NCBI GenBank assembly: GCA_965660325.1
Contig: CBFHZL010000075.1
Coordinates: 1-13,088 of the forward strand
Direction: 5' to 3'
Length of the DNA: 13,088 nt
From: Acidiluteibacter sp965660325
Lineage (GTDB): Bacteria; Bacteroidota; Bacteroidia; Flavobacteriales_E; Vicingaceae
Positions 1-6,296 of the stretch are shown here, one piece after another. The notes beneath the pieces are model-generated. The model saw nothing but the letters and a program-made list of their open reading frames with translations. It ran no database searches and was not told the origin of the DNA. Position 1 is the first letter of the stretch; the number at the start of each line of letters is the position of its first letter. Made by a program: the position numbers and the translations under genes.

Positions 1-2
1 AC

Positions 3-33
3 AAAAAAAGCACCTTAATTTCTTAAGATGCTT
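3..33 (-). terminator. Rho-independent terminator, copy 1, after the tRNA-Leu remnant
   Basis: Read on the minus strand, AAGCATCTTAA and TTAAGGTGCTT pair over 11 positions (one G-U) around a GAAA loop, followed by a run of seven T. It is the same terminator as at 139-169, duplicated together with the tRNA-Leu copy. Confidence 0.8.
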
Positions 34-37
34 AATG

Positions 38-116
38 TACCCGGGGCTCCGTTCGCTAACGGAGCACGATCGCAATGATCATCCCGAAGTAAATTCGGGA
101 CGTGTCTACCAGTTTC
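38..116 (-). pseudogene. Remodelled, incomplete second copy of tRNA-Leu
   Basis: This stretch is a mosaic copy of the intact tRNA-Leu at 175-259. Three blocks are identical: the 3' acceptor half plus terminator (copy 1-46), the variable arm (64-81 matching 198-215) and the 3' part of the D arm (101-116 matching 233-248). The two arms between these blocks are unrelated in sequence to the intact gene. The T arm is replaced by an 8-bp perfect hairpin (46-53 with 58-65) and the anticodon arm by a 7-bp perfect hairpin (82-88 with 94-100). The 5' acceptor strand and the 5' side of the D stem are missing, and the T loop lacks the usual TTC motif. A functional tRNA is therefore unlikely. A duplication followed by block replacement explains the pattern; a structured non-coding RNA of unknown role is an alternative. 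Confidence 0.75.
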
Positions 117-138
117 TTAAAGCATTCTTTTTCTAAAC

Positions 139-169
139 AAAAAAAGCACCTTAATTTCTTAAGATGCTT
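139..169 (-). terminator. Rho-independent terminator after tRNA-Leu
   Basis: On the minus strand an 11-bp stem (144-154 with 159-169, one G-U pair) closes a GAAA tetraloop and is followed by seven T (139-145). It starts 6 bases beyond the tRNA-Leu 3' end, so it is the natural end of that transcript. Confidence 0.85.
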
Positions 170-174
170 TAATG

Positions 175-259
175 TACCCGGGGCGGGACTTGAACCCGCA
201 CGATCGCAATGATCACAGGATTTTAAGTCCTGCGTGTCTACCAGTTTCACCACCCGGGC
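175..259 (-). tRNA. trnL-UAA: tRNA-Leu, anticodon UAA
   Basis: This is a class II tRNA of 85 nt read on the minus strand. The acceptor strands GCCCGGG and CCCGGGT pair over 7 bp with a terminal G-U, and the discriminator base is A. The anticodon arm is CAGGA-CTTAAAA-TCCTG, giving anticodon TAA, which decodes UUA and UUG. A long variable arm with a GATC/GATC stem, as expected for leucine tRNAs, precedes the T arm GCGGG-TTCAAGT-CCCGC. CCA is not encoded and must be added after transcription. A damaged copy lies directly downstream, and tRNA-Gly lies 43 bases upstream behind a terminator-like hairpin. Confidence 0.97.
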
Positions 260-264
260 AGACT

Positions 265-298
265 AAAAAAAACAATTCCTAAGTGAAACTTAGGAATT
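265..298 (-). terminator. Rho-independent terminator between tRNA-Gly and tRNA-Leu
   Basis: A perfect 10-bp stem (274-283 with 289-298) with a 5-nt loop is followed on the minus strand by eight T, one base after the stem. It starts 5 bases after tRNA-Gly ends and finishes 5 bases before tRNA-Leu begins, so it could end the tRNA-Gly transcript or attenuate read-through into tRNA-Leu. Confidence 0.8.
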
Positions 299-302
299 AT
301 TG

Positions 303-375
<73 letters not shown>

Positions 376-435
376 TTTTTGTTTTCACAACTTGTATGAA
401 CGCTGGAGCTTACACTCCTTGTTTGTTGTGGACGA

Positions 436-469
436 CAAAAGTAATAATTTTTTCAGTTTCACAACCAAA
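436..469 (-). promoter_or_regulatory. Putative Bacteroidota-type promoter for the tRNA block
   Basis: On the minus strand TACTTTTG (443-436) matches the -7 consensus TAnnTTTG. A TTG lies 18 bases upstream (464-462), and an alternative TTTG lies 22 bases upstream (469-466). Transcription would begin about 55 bases before tRNA-Gly. The elements sit immediately after the mutS stop codon. AAGTAAT (480-474) and ATTACTT (446-440) can also pair into a long hairpin that may help end the mutS transcript. Confidence 0.5.
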
Positions 470-473
470 AAAA

Positions 474-3104
474 TTACTTTTTTACACCGACCATTTTTTT
501 TATTTCATTCAACTTAAAAAGTGCCTCTACTGGAGTCAATGTATTTATATCAATACCAATCAATTCCTCCTTAATCTGATTCAAAACCGGATCATCTAAT
601 TGAAAAAAGCTCAGTTGATAATCATCGGAGTTAGTCGTTGTGGCAGCCACTTTTTCAGCCGTGGCATCCGAAGAGTGGGACTTTTCTAGCTGCAATAACA
701 TCTCATTGGCCCGCCGAATAAGTTTTGGAGGCATCCCCGCCATCTGCGCAACATGAATACCAAAGCTATGCTCACTTCCTCCGGCTACAAGTTTCCGCAT
801 GAAAATAATCTTGTTGTTGATCTCCTTTACAGAAACATGGTAGTTTTTTACCCGCTTAAATTGTTTGGCCATTTCATTTAGCTCATGGTAATGAGTTGCA
901 AAAAGGGTTTTGGGTTTCGCACTCTTCGCCTCATGAAGGTATTCTGCAATCGCCCATGCTATTGATATTCCATCGTATGTACTTGTGCCCCTCCCAATCT
1001 CGTCGAGCAATATGAGCGAACGGTCCGATATATTATTCAAAATACTAGCCGTTTCATTCATTTCTACCATAAAGGTAGATTCTCCTAGAGAAATATTATC
1101 AGAGGCACCAACACGGGTAAATATCTTATCAACCAAACCAATTTTTGCATGCTTTGCCGGAACAAAACAACCCACCTGAGCCATCAACACAATCAGCGCC
1201 GTTTGCCTTAGCAGAGCAGATTTACCAGACATATTAGGTCCTGTAATCATCATAATCTGTTGGGTGGCATCATCTAGGTATACGTCATTGGCAATATACT
1301 CCTCTCCCAAAGGAAGCTGCTGCTCAATTACCGGGTGCCTTCCAAGGGTTATCTCTAACGCTTTGGACTCGTCAAGCTGTGGCTTGGTGTAATTATTTTT
1401 AATCGCAATACGAGAAAAAGCCAACAAACAATCCAGTCGAGCGAGCAAATTGGCGTTGAGTTGGATTGGAGCAATGTAGTCAGCTAATGCCAGAATCAAA
1501 TCATTGTATAACCTTGACTCAAGTGCTGCTATTTTATCTTCTGCACCTAATATTTTACTTTCATACTCTTTTAATTCTTCGGTAATATATCGCTCAGCAT
1601 TCACCAAGGTTTGCTTGCGATGCCAGCTCTCCGGCACTTTATCTTTTTGGGCGTTTCTAACTTCTATGTAATAACCAAAGACATTATTAAAGGCAATTTT
1701 CAAACTTGAAATACCCGTGGACTCTGACTCTCGCTGCTGTATTTGCAGCAAACTGTCCTTCCCATTTTTCTTTAAGGTTCTCAATTCATCTAGCTCAGCA
1801 TTTACACCTGTCGCGATAACATCTCCTTTAGATAAAGCCACAGGTGGATCGGTCACTAACTCCTTTTGGATGCGTTCTTGAATTGTCGCACAAGGGTTGA
1901 GCTGCTCCCCAATCTTTTTCAACGAACTATTTTTAGAAGCTGAGCAAAGGGCCTGTATGGGTTTGACTTCGTTCAAGGCCCTATTGAGCTGAGCTACTTC
2001 TCTAGGACTAATTCTACCAACTGCTGCCCTTGAAATCAACCGCTCTAAATCTCCAATCTTTTCTAAGCTTGTTTTCAGCAATTGAGCCGCCTGCTCATCT
2101 TGTATAAAAGCAGTAACAGCGTCCAGGCGCTCCTCTATGGGTTGAAGGTCCTTCAAAGGCAACGCAATCCATCGCTTAAGCATGCGCGATCCCATAGGAG
2201 AAATGGTATCATCAATTACATCTATGAGGGTCTTTGCATTTTCGTGAGGTGAATGAATCAACTCCAAGTTGCGAATTGTAAAACGATCTAACCAAACGTA
2301 TCGATCTTCTTCTATTCTGGCAATTGCAGCAACATGCTGCAGTTGGTTGTGCTGTGTTTCTGCTAAATAATGAAGAACGGCTCCTGCGGCAATAATACCA
2401 TTCTGAAAATCCTCAATCCCAAACCCTTTTAATGATTTGGTTTGAAAATGCTTGAGTAGGATGTCTAAGCCAAATTCGGCTGTGAACACCCAATCTTCTA
2501 GTGCATAAGTATAATACGATTTACCAAAACTCTCTTCAAAAGTTCCTTTATGCTTCTTCTGAAATACAATTTCTGATGGGGAAAAACTCTGTAGCAACTT
2601 ATCAATATACTCTGTAGAACCCTCGGCCACCAAATACTCACCGGTAGAAACATCAATAAAGGATACTCCAACACTTTTTTTAGCGAAATGGACGGATGCC
2701 AAAAAGTTGTTTGATTTATGATCCAACACTTTGTCGCTGTAGGAAATACCTGGAGTTACCAATTCTGTGACTCCACGCTTTACAATGGTTTTGGTTTGTT
2801 TAGGATCTTCTAATTGATCGCAAATAGCAACTCGTTGTCCCGCTCTAACGAGCTTTGGCAAATATGTTTCTAGCGAGTGATGCGGAAATCCAGCCAACTC
2901 TATTTCGTTGGCTGATCCATTGTGCCGCTTCGTTAGGACAATTCCTAAAATACCGGCTGCCTTCACCGCATCATTGCCGAAGGTTTCGTAAAAATCACCG
3001 ACTCTAAAAAGCAATAAGGCATCGGGATACTTCCCCTTGATCTGATGATACTGCTTCATCAACGGGGTTTCTTTCGGTTTTGATGTACTCTTTTTCGCGC
3101 TCAC
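474..3104 (-). CDS. mutS: DNA mismatch repair protein MutS
   Basis: MutS binds mismatches and small loops in newly replicated DNA and, using ATP, recruits MutL to start repair in the cytoplasm. At 876 residues it has the usual MutS length. The N-terminal mismatch-reading loop carries the F-x-E motif (F38-Y39-E40 in GDFYETF). The connector, lever and clamp regions fill the middle. The ABC-type ATPase domain has Walker A GPNMSGKS (622-629), Walker B LLDE with D701-E702, the GRGTST signature that follows, and ATHYHEL. The C-terminal tail includes the short helical dimerisation region. The start is GTG at 3104: an in-frame stop lies 5 codons upstream, and the alternative ATG (codon 16) would remove the conserved TP-x-M-x-Q-Y lead-in. 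The gene is divergent from the RNA methyltransferase, and the tRNA block follows on the same strand. Confidence 0.98.
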   Translation of the reverse strand: MSAKKSTSKPKETPLMKQYHQIKGKYPDALLLFRVGDFYETFGNDAVKAAGILGIVLTKRHNGSANEIELAGFPHHSLETYLPKLVRAGQRVAICDQLEDPKQTKTIVKRGVTELVTPGISYSDKVLDHKSNNFLASVHFAKKSVGVSFIDVSTGEYLVAEGSTEYIDKLLQSFSPSEIVFQKKHKGTFEESFGKSYYTYALEDWVFTAEFGLDILLKHFQTKSLKGFGIEDFQNGIIAAGAVLHYLAETQHNQLQHVAAIARIEEDRYVWLDRFTIRNLELIHSPHENAKTLIDVIDDTISPMGSRMLKRWIALPLKDLQPIEERLDAVTAFIQDEQAAQLLKTSLEKIGDLERLISRAAVGRISPREVAQLNRALNEVKPIQALCSASKNSSLKKIGEQLNPCATIQERIQKELVTDPPVALSKGDVIATGVNAELDELRTLKKNGKDSLLQIQQRESESTGISSLKIAFNNVFGYYIEVRNAQKDKVPESWHRKQTLVNAERYITEELKEYESKILGAEDKIAALESRLYNDLILALADYIAPIQLNANLLARLDCLLAFSRIAIKNNYTKPQLDESKALEITLGRHPVIEQQLPLGEEYIANDVYLDDATQQIMMITGPNMSGKSALLRQTALIVLMAQVGCFVPAKHAKIGLVDKIFTRVGASDNISLGESTFMVEMNETASILNNISDRSLILLDEIGRGTSTYDGISIAWAIAEYLHEAKSAKPKTLFATHYHELNEMAKQFKRVKNYHVSVKEINNKIIFMRKLVAGGSEHSFGIHVAQMAGMPPKLIRRANEMLLQLEKSHSSDATAEKVAATTTNSDDYQLSFFQLDDPVLNQIKEELIGIDINTLTPVEALFKLNEIKKMVGVKK

Positions 3105-3209
3105 TCGTTCTAATTTTCAACTGCTAATTTAAGAACTTAGTACTGCTATCCTTATTATTGACGAGTCGTATTATCAATAGTTTTTCACAACCTAACTCCT
3201 ATTTTCTGC

Positions 3210-3217
3210 TATTTTTG
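3210..3217 (+). promoter_or_regulatory. -7 element giving a probably leaderless methyltransferase mRNA
   Basis: TATTTTTG is a full match to TAnnTTTG and ends 4 bases before the ATG at 3222. With normal spacing transcription would start at or next to the start codon. A matching -33 TTTG at 18-22 bases upstream is not evident, which lowers confidence. Confidence 0.45.
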
Positions 3218-3221
3218 CAGC

Positions 3222-3749
3222 ATGAATAAAAAGATTGCCAACGAAGCGTTAAACCGACTAACGGTTGAGGAGTTTAAAGCTGCCGAAAAGAAGCCCATCA
3301 TTGTTATCTTGGATAACATTAGAAGCTTGATTAATATAGGCTCAGTGTTTAGAACAGCCGATGCGTTTAAAATTGAACACATCTATTTATGTGGAATTAC
3401 TGCCACTCCTCCACATCGTGAGATCAATAAAAGTGCCTTAGGCGCCACAGAAAGTGTTGATTGGACCTATTGTAAAACAACCGAAGAAGCAGTGGCGGAA
3501 TGTCAAGAAAAAGGATATGAAGTCCTTGCCATCGAACAGGCTGAAAATAGTGAAGAGCCACATAATTACAAGCCTAAAAAAAGTGGTGTAGCTCTCGTAT
3601 TTGGGCATGAGGTTGACGGCGTAGCTCAAGAAATCATTGATCGCTCTGATGCGGTAATTGAAATAGCACAAGAAGGAACAAAACACTCCTTAAACATATC
3701 TGTTTCTGCAGGCATTGTACTCTACGAATTTCATAAGAAGTTCAAGTAG
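3222..3749 (+). CDS. SpoU-family (SPOUT) RNA 2'-O-methyltransferase
   Basis: The product is a cytoplasmic S-adenosylmethionine-dependent methyltransferase that modifies ribose 2'-hydroxyls in tRNA or rRNA. At 175 residues it is the single-domain SpoU form. The three family motifs are present: NIRSLINIGSVFRTADAF (about 32-49) with the conserved N and R, ALVFGHEVDGV (about 124-134) with the G-x-E core, and SLNISVSAGIVLYE (about 156-169), where N-x-S-V-S lies in the trefoil-knot cofactor site. No extra RNA-binding domain is attached, so the target nucleotide cannot be named from sequence. It is divergent from mutS and convergent with the lipoprotein gene. No second methionine lies near the N-terminus, so the ATG 4 bases behind the -7 element is the best start. 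Confidence 0.92.
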   Translation: MNKKIANEALNRLTVEEFKAAEKKPIIVILDNIRSLINIGSVFRTADAFKIEHIYLCGITATPPHREINKSALGATESVDWTYCKTTEEAVAECQEKGYEVLAIEQAENSEEPHNYKPKKSGVALVFGHEVDGVAQEIIDRSDAVIEIAQEGTKHSLNISVSAGIVLYEFHKKFK

Positions 3750-3794
3750 CTTTAAAAGATTTAATACCAAACAAACACCCTACAAAAAGACAAA

Positions 3795-3828
3795 AAAAAT
3801 GCCTCTTGAAAAATCAAGAGGCATTTTT
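3795..3828. terminator. Bidirectional terminator between converging genes
   Basis: A perfect 15-bp stem (3795-3809 with 3814-3828) encloses an AAAA loop. The outer pairs are A/T-rich, and the structure is flanked by A on one side and T on the other. It can therefore end both the methyltransferase transcript (plus) and the lipoprotein transcript (minus), whose stop codon lies about 20 bases away. Confidence 0.92.
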
Positions 3829-3848
3829 GTAAAATTTTACTTCAACTA

Positions 3849-5573
3849 TTAGTTGATCGCTGCTTGGAATTCAGCATCGTCTTTATAGTTATTGAATTCT
3901 GCGTCGTTCTTAACAAAATCCTTCAAAGAAGCATCTTTTGCAATTGCACCTTTAAGGTTATTAAGCATCATCGCTTTATCTTTCATTCTTGCACCGATAA
4001 TTGCTTTCAAGTACATCCCTTTTGCAGTTACTGCAGCATCAGATGCATCGATTGTTTTCAATGCAGTTTGGTAATCTTTATTAAGCGTTTGCGCTAGAGC
4101 AGCGTTAAAAGATTTGGTATCACCATAGTTAGAAACTGCAGCTGAATAATCTCCTTGCATTACATTCACTAAACCTTTGTTAGCTCCTACTGCTTTGCCT
4201 GCACCTGAAGCTTTGTTGTAATACTCCATTGCTTTATCATTATCACCTTCTAAGCGAGCAACCATACCCAAGTTGTTATTTACTTCAGGAGCACTTGCGT
4301 TGATTTTAGCAGCTTTTCCAAATTCAGTTTTCGCTTTTGCTAAATCATTTTGCATAGCGTAGATGTAACCTGAATTGTTAAATCCTCTCCAGTCGTTTGG
4401 ATAAATTCGCTCAGCTTTTTTGTAAATCTCCAACTGCTCATTCATATCTTCAGTAAGCGTTGCTGCATACAACAACTCCTCTACTGTTAATGTATCAGGG
4501 TTAGAAGCAGCATACTTCGCGATCATTTCATCAGACATGCTGATTAAGTCAGCGTGCAAGGTAACTTCTGATCTTCTTAATTGTGGTAAAATGTTTTCTT
4601 TTACTACTTCAAAAGTCTCTGCTAAGTTTTTGATCTCTTCTTCTCTTTTTGTTTTGTCATCATACATTTCAAGAACTCTTAAAATAAGATTCTTGTCAGC
4701 GATGTCTGAAGCTTGCATTGCGCTTTTAAACCCTTCCCAGTCTTCACCTTTACCGGTTTTGTTGTAGAATGATTTTTCTTTAGCAGCATCTACTCTATTT
4801 CTTCTCAAAATATTGTTAGCCACATTCGCACCAGAATTAGCACGATCGTCAGCTAAGTTTTCATTTAAAGATATCTCACCTTCTGGAGAAGCCCAAGCAA
4901 CTACATCAGCAGATTTAAAAACGAAAGCCTTTTCTTTTCCGTTTTCAACAAATTCCTTCATTCCTTTTACATCTTCATCAGATAATTCAGAAGAACGAAC
5001 ATTAGAACTATTCACTAAGTAGTTGATAGTTGCTTTGTATTCTTGTGGAACCACTTTTGCGAATTTATCTTCACCTACGATTGGCATATCTTCTGCCTGA
5101 ACCCATTTAGGTGTAATGATAGTACCTACGGCTACTTTCTCAGGATCAAAAGATTTTGTTTTTCCCTTGTACGAACCTGTAGCTACCATAAATAACTCAG
5201 CTACTTCCATTCCTTCAACGAAGGCTACTTTGTCGGTATATGAAAAACTACCACCTTTTTCGAAGTTAATTTTGATACCTTCTACCTCGCTATCTTCACC
5301 AACTAAAGTAATCGTCTTAAAATTAGTCTCTGATCCTGCATACTTCATATTGGGAACAAAATCTACAGCTACCTTTTTGTTAAAAAACTTTGGTGGAATA
5401 CTAGCAGATACATTCACTTCAACGCTATCTCCATGCAATTCTAACGGAGCAGGTGTAACAGAATAACTTACGTCCTCTGCCTTTTTAGACATTTTATTTA
5501 ATGGATTACAAGCCATCAAACCAACTGAAGCTGACACAACTAGAGCTAGAGCTTTGGTGTTTCTATTTTTCAT
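3849..5573 (-). CDS. Envelope lipoprotein with OmpA-like domain and TPRs
   Basis: This is probably a peptidoglycan-associated or adaptor lipoprotein; its exact role is unknown. The N-terminus is a lipoprotein signal with lipobox LMAC, cysteine at residue 22. Residues about 35-165 are beta-rich and unassigned. Residues about 178-340 resemble the OmpA-like domain seen in Bacteroidota: INYLVNSS, then AWASPEGE, then NENLADDRA with R244, then an insertion containing GEDWEGF and ILPQLRRSEV. The aspartate normally paired with that arginine for peptidoglycan binding is not evident. Residues about 364-545 form at least five TPR-like helical pairs, for example WRGFNNSGYIYAMQ and VNNNLGMVARLEGD, which usually bind other proteins. 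The gene has its own promoter, stands downstream of folK, and ends at a strong terminator. Codon use looks regular, as expected for an abundant protein. Confidence 0.8.
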   Translation of the reverse strand: MKNRNTKALALVVSASVGLMACNPLNKMSKKAEDVSYSVTPAPLELHGDSVEVNVSASIPPKFFNKKVAVDFVPNMKYAGSETNFKTITLVGEDSEVEGIKINFEKGGSFSYTDKVAFVEGMEVAELFMVATGSYKGKTKSFDPEKVAVGTIITPKWVQAEDMPIVGEDKFAKVVPQEYKATINYLVNSSNVRSSELSDEDVKGMKEFVENGKEKAFVFKSADVVAWASPEGEISLNENLADDRANSGANVANNILRRNRVDAAKEKSFYNKTGKGEDWEGFKSAMQASDIADKNLILRVLEMYDDKTKREEEIKNLAETFEVVKENILPQLRRSEVTLHADLISMSDEMIAKYAASNPDTLTVEELLYAATLTEDMNEQLEIYKKAERIYPNDWRGFNNSGYIYAMQNDLAKAKTEFGKAAKINASAPEVNNNLGMVARLEGDNDKAMEYYNKASGAGKAVGANKGLVNVMQGDYSAAVSNYGDTKSFNAALAQTLNKDYQTALKTIDASDAAVTAKGMYLKAIIGARMKDKAMMLNNLKGAIAKDASLKDFVKNDAEFNNYKDDAEFQAAIN

Positions 5574-5610
5574 GTTTTTAATTTTTCTTTATCCTTGGTA
5601 ATTTAAGGTA

Positions 5611-5642
5611 CAATGTTAGTTAATATTGTTAAATCCCGCAAA
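5611..5642 (-). promoter_or_regulatory. Promoter for the OmpA/TPR lipoprotein gene
   Basis: On the minus strand, TTTG (5642-5639) and TAACATTG (5618-5611, one mismatch to TAnnTTTG) are 20 bases apart, which fits the Bacteroidota -33/-7 promoter. The predicted leader is about 30 bases and purine-rich (AAGGATAAAGAAAAA). The -33 element lies inside the T-tract of the folK terminator. Confidence 0.6.
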
Positions 5643-5686
5643 AAAAATAGGCTGATTTAACCATTACATCATTTGCGGTTACAGCC
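5640..5686 (-). terminator. Terminator of folK
   Basis: On the minus strand GGCTG-TAACC pairs with GGTTA and CAGCC, with a 3-base bulge and a 14-base loop, followed after TA by eight T (5647-5640). The long loop and bulge make it weaker than the other terminators here, but the T-tract is clear and it starts about 12 bases after the folK stop. Confidence 0.6.
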
Positions 5687-5698
5687 CACAAACAAACG

Positions 5699-6205
5699 TT
5701 AATCCAGACGAGTTACCTTAAGCCTATCTTCACAATTATCAAGCAAGTACACTAAACTTTGCTCCAATTCTGGGTGTATGTACTGTGGAAGCAACTCAAC
5801 AAGTGGTTCCAAAACGAACCTTCTTTGTGGAATTTTATCATGTGGCACACTCAAATTTTCTTCCTTAATGATGTCATCATTGTAAAAAATGATATCAATA
5901 TCAAGTGATCGATTTTCATAAATACGTGTTGTTTTTTTTGCTCTACCCAACTCCCTTTCAATCTCCTGACAAACAGCAAGCAACTCCATACATGCTAAAT
6001 CAGTAGAAACAACTAAAATCTGATTTAAAAACCAATTCAAATCCGGATTACCCCAAGGCTCCGACTCATAGAGTGAACTTTGATTCGTAATTAGACCTAT
6101 ACGTGTATTAATACTTTCTCGAGCGGCAGACAGTTGGCTCACTCGGTCATTCAAATTACTACCCAACTGCAACACACAAACACTTCTTCCTTCCATCCTA
6201 ATCAA
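5699..6205 (-). CDS. folK: 6-hydroxymethyl-7,8-dihydropterin pyrophosphokinase (HPPK)
   Basis: FolK transfers pyrophosphate from ATP to 6-hydroxymethyl-7,8-dihydropterin, the step before dihydropteroate synthase in folate synthesis, and is cytoplasmic. The 168-residue length is typical. Family motifs occur in order: LGSN near the start (14-17), SLYESEPWGNPD (44-55), FLNQ (59-62) for pterin binding, ERELGR (83-88), NRSLDIDII with the two Mg-binding aspartates D102 and D104, and VPHDKIPQRRFVLEPL (110-125) with the conserved histidine and arginines. The arginine-rich loop reads GRAKKTTRIYENR, which I recall as a common Bacteroidota variant of the enterobacterial RxxR loop. ATG at 6205 and ATG at 6196 are both possible starts. 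It is divergent from sppA and has its own terminator. Confidence 0.95.
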   Translation of the reverse strand: MIRMEGRSVCVLQLGSNLNDRVSQLSAARESINTRIGLITNQSSLYESEPWGNPDLNWFLNQILVVSTDLACMELLAVCQEIERELGRAKKTTRIYENRSLDIDIIFYNDDIIKEENLSVPHDKIPQRRFVLEPLVELLPQYIHPELEQSLVYLLDNCEDRLKVTRLD

Positions 6206-6296
6206 ACGCCATTAATGTAAAAACAATTTTAATGCGAAAGATATTGAATTACATTTACGATTCATTCTTTTTTTTTAAAGTTAGATTTATAAACAA

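Larger units (their letters stand above)
1..248. repeat. Imperfect tandem duplication, unit about 136 bp
   Basis: Positions 1-46 repeat at 137-183 with a single T insertion. Shorter identical blocks follow at 64-81 and 198-215, then at 101-116 and 233-248. Together they show a duplicated tRNA-Leu plus terminator unit, offset by roughly 132-136 bases. The copies differ only in the two replaced arms and in the lost 5' end of copy 1. Confidence 0.8.

Noticed and set aside
56..253. 65-residue open frame on the minus strand
   Set aside because: It reads through tRNA-Leu and its copy; the MVKLVDTxDLKSCDH-type peptide is a known false translation of tRNA-Leu genes.
1..259. Duplicated tRNA-Leu 3' end as attL/attR of an integrated element
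   Set aside because: The two copies are only about 60 bases apart with no cargo or integrase, and the internal arms differ, unlike a simple att duplication. A fully excised element cannot be excluded.
5116..5466. 116-residue plus-strand open frame inside the lipoprotein gene
   Set aside because: It is antisense to a well-supported coding sequence, has Ser/Thr/Pro-rich shadow composition and no recognisable motif.
6282..6289. TAGATTTA as a -7 element for sppA
   Set aside because: It has one mismatch to TAnnTTTG, lies 7 bases from the ATG and has no partner -33 TTTG; in such A/T-rich sequence chance is likely.
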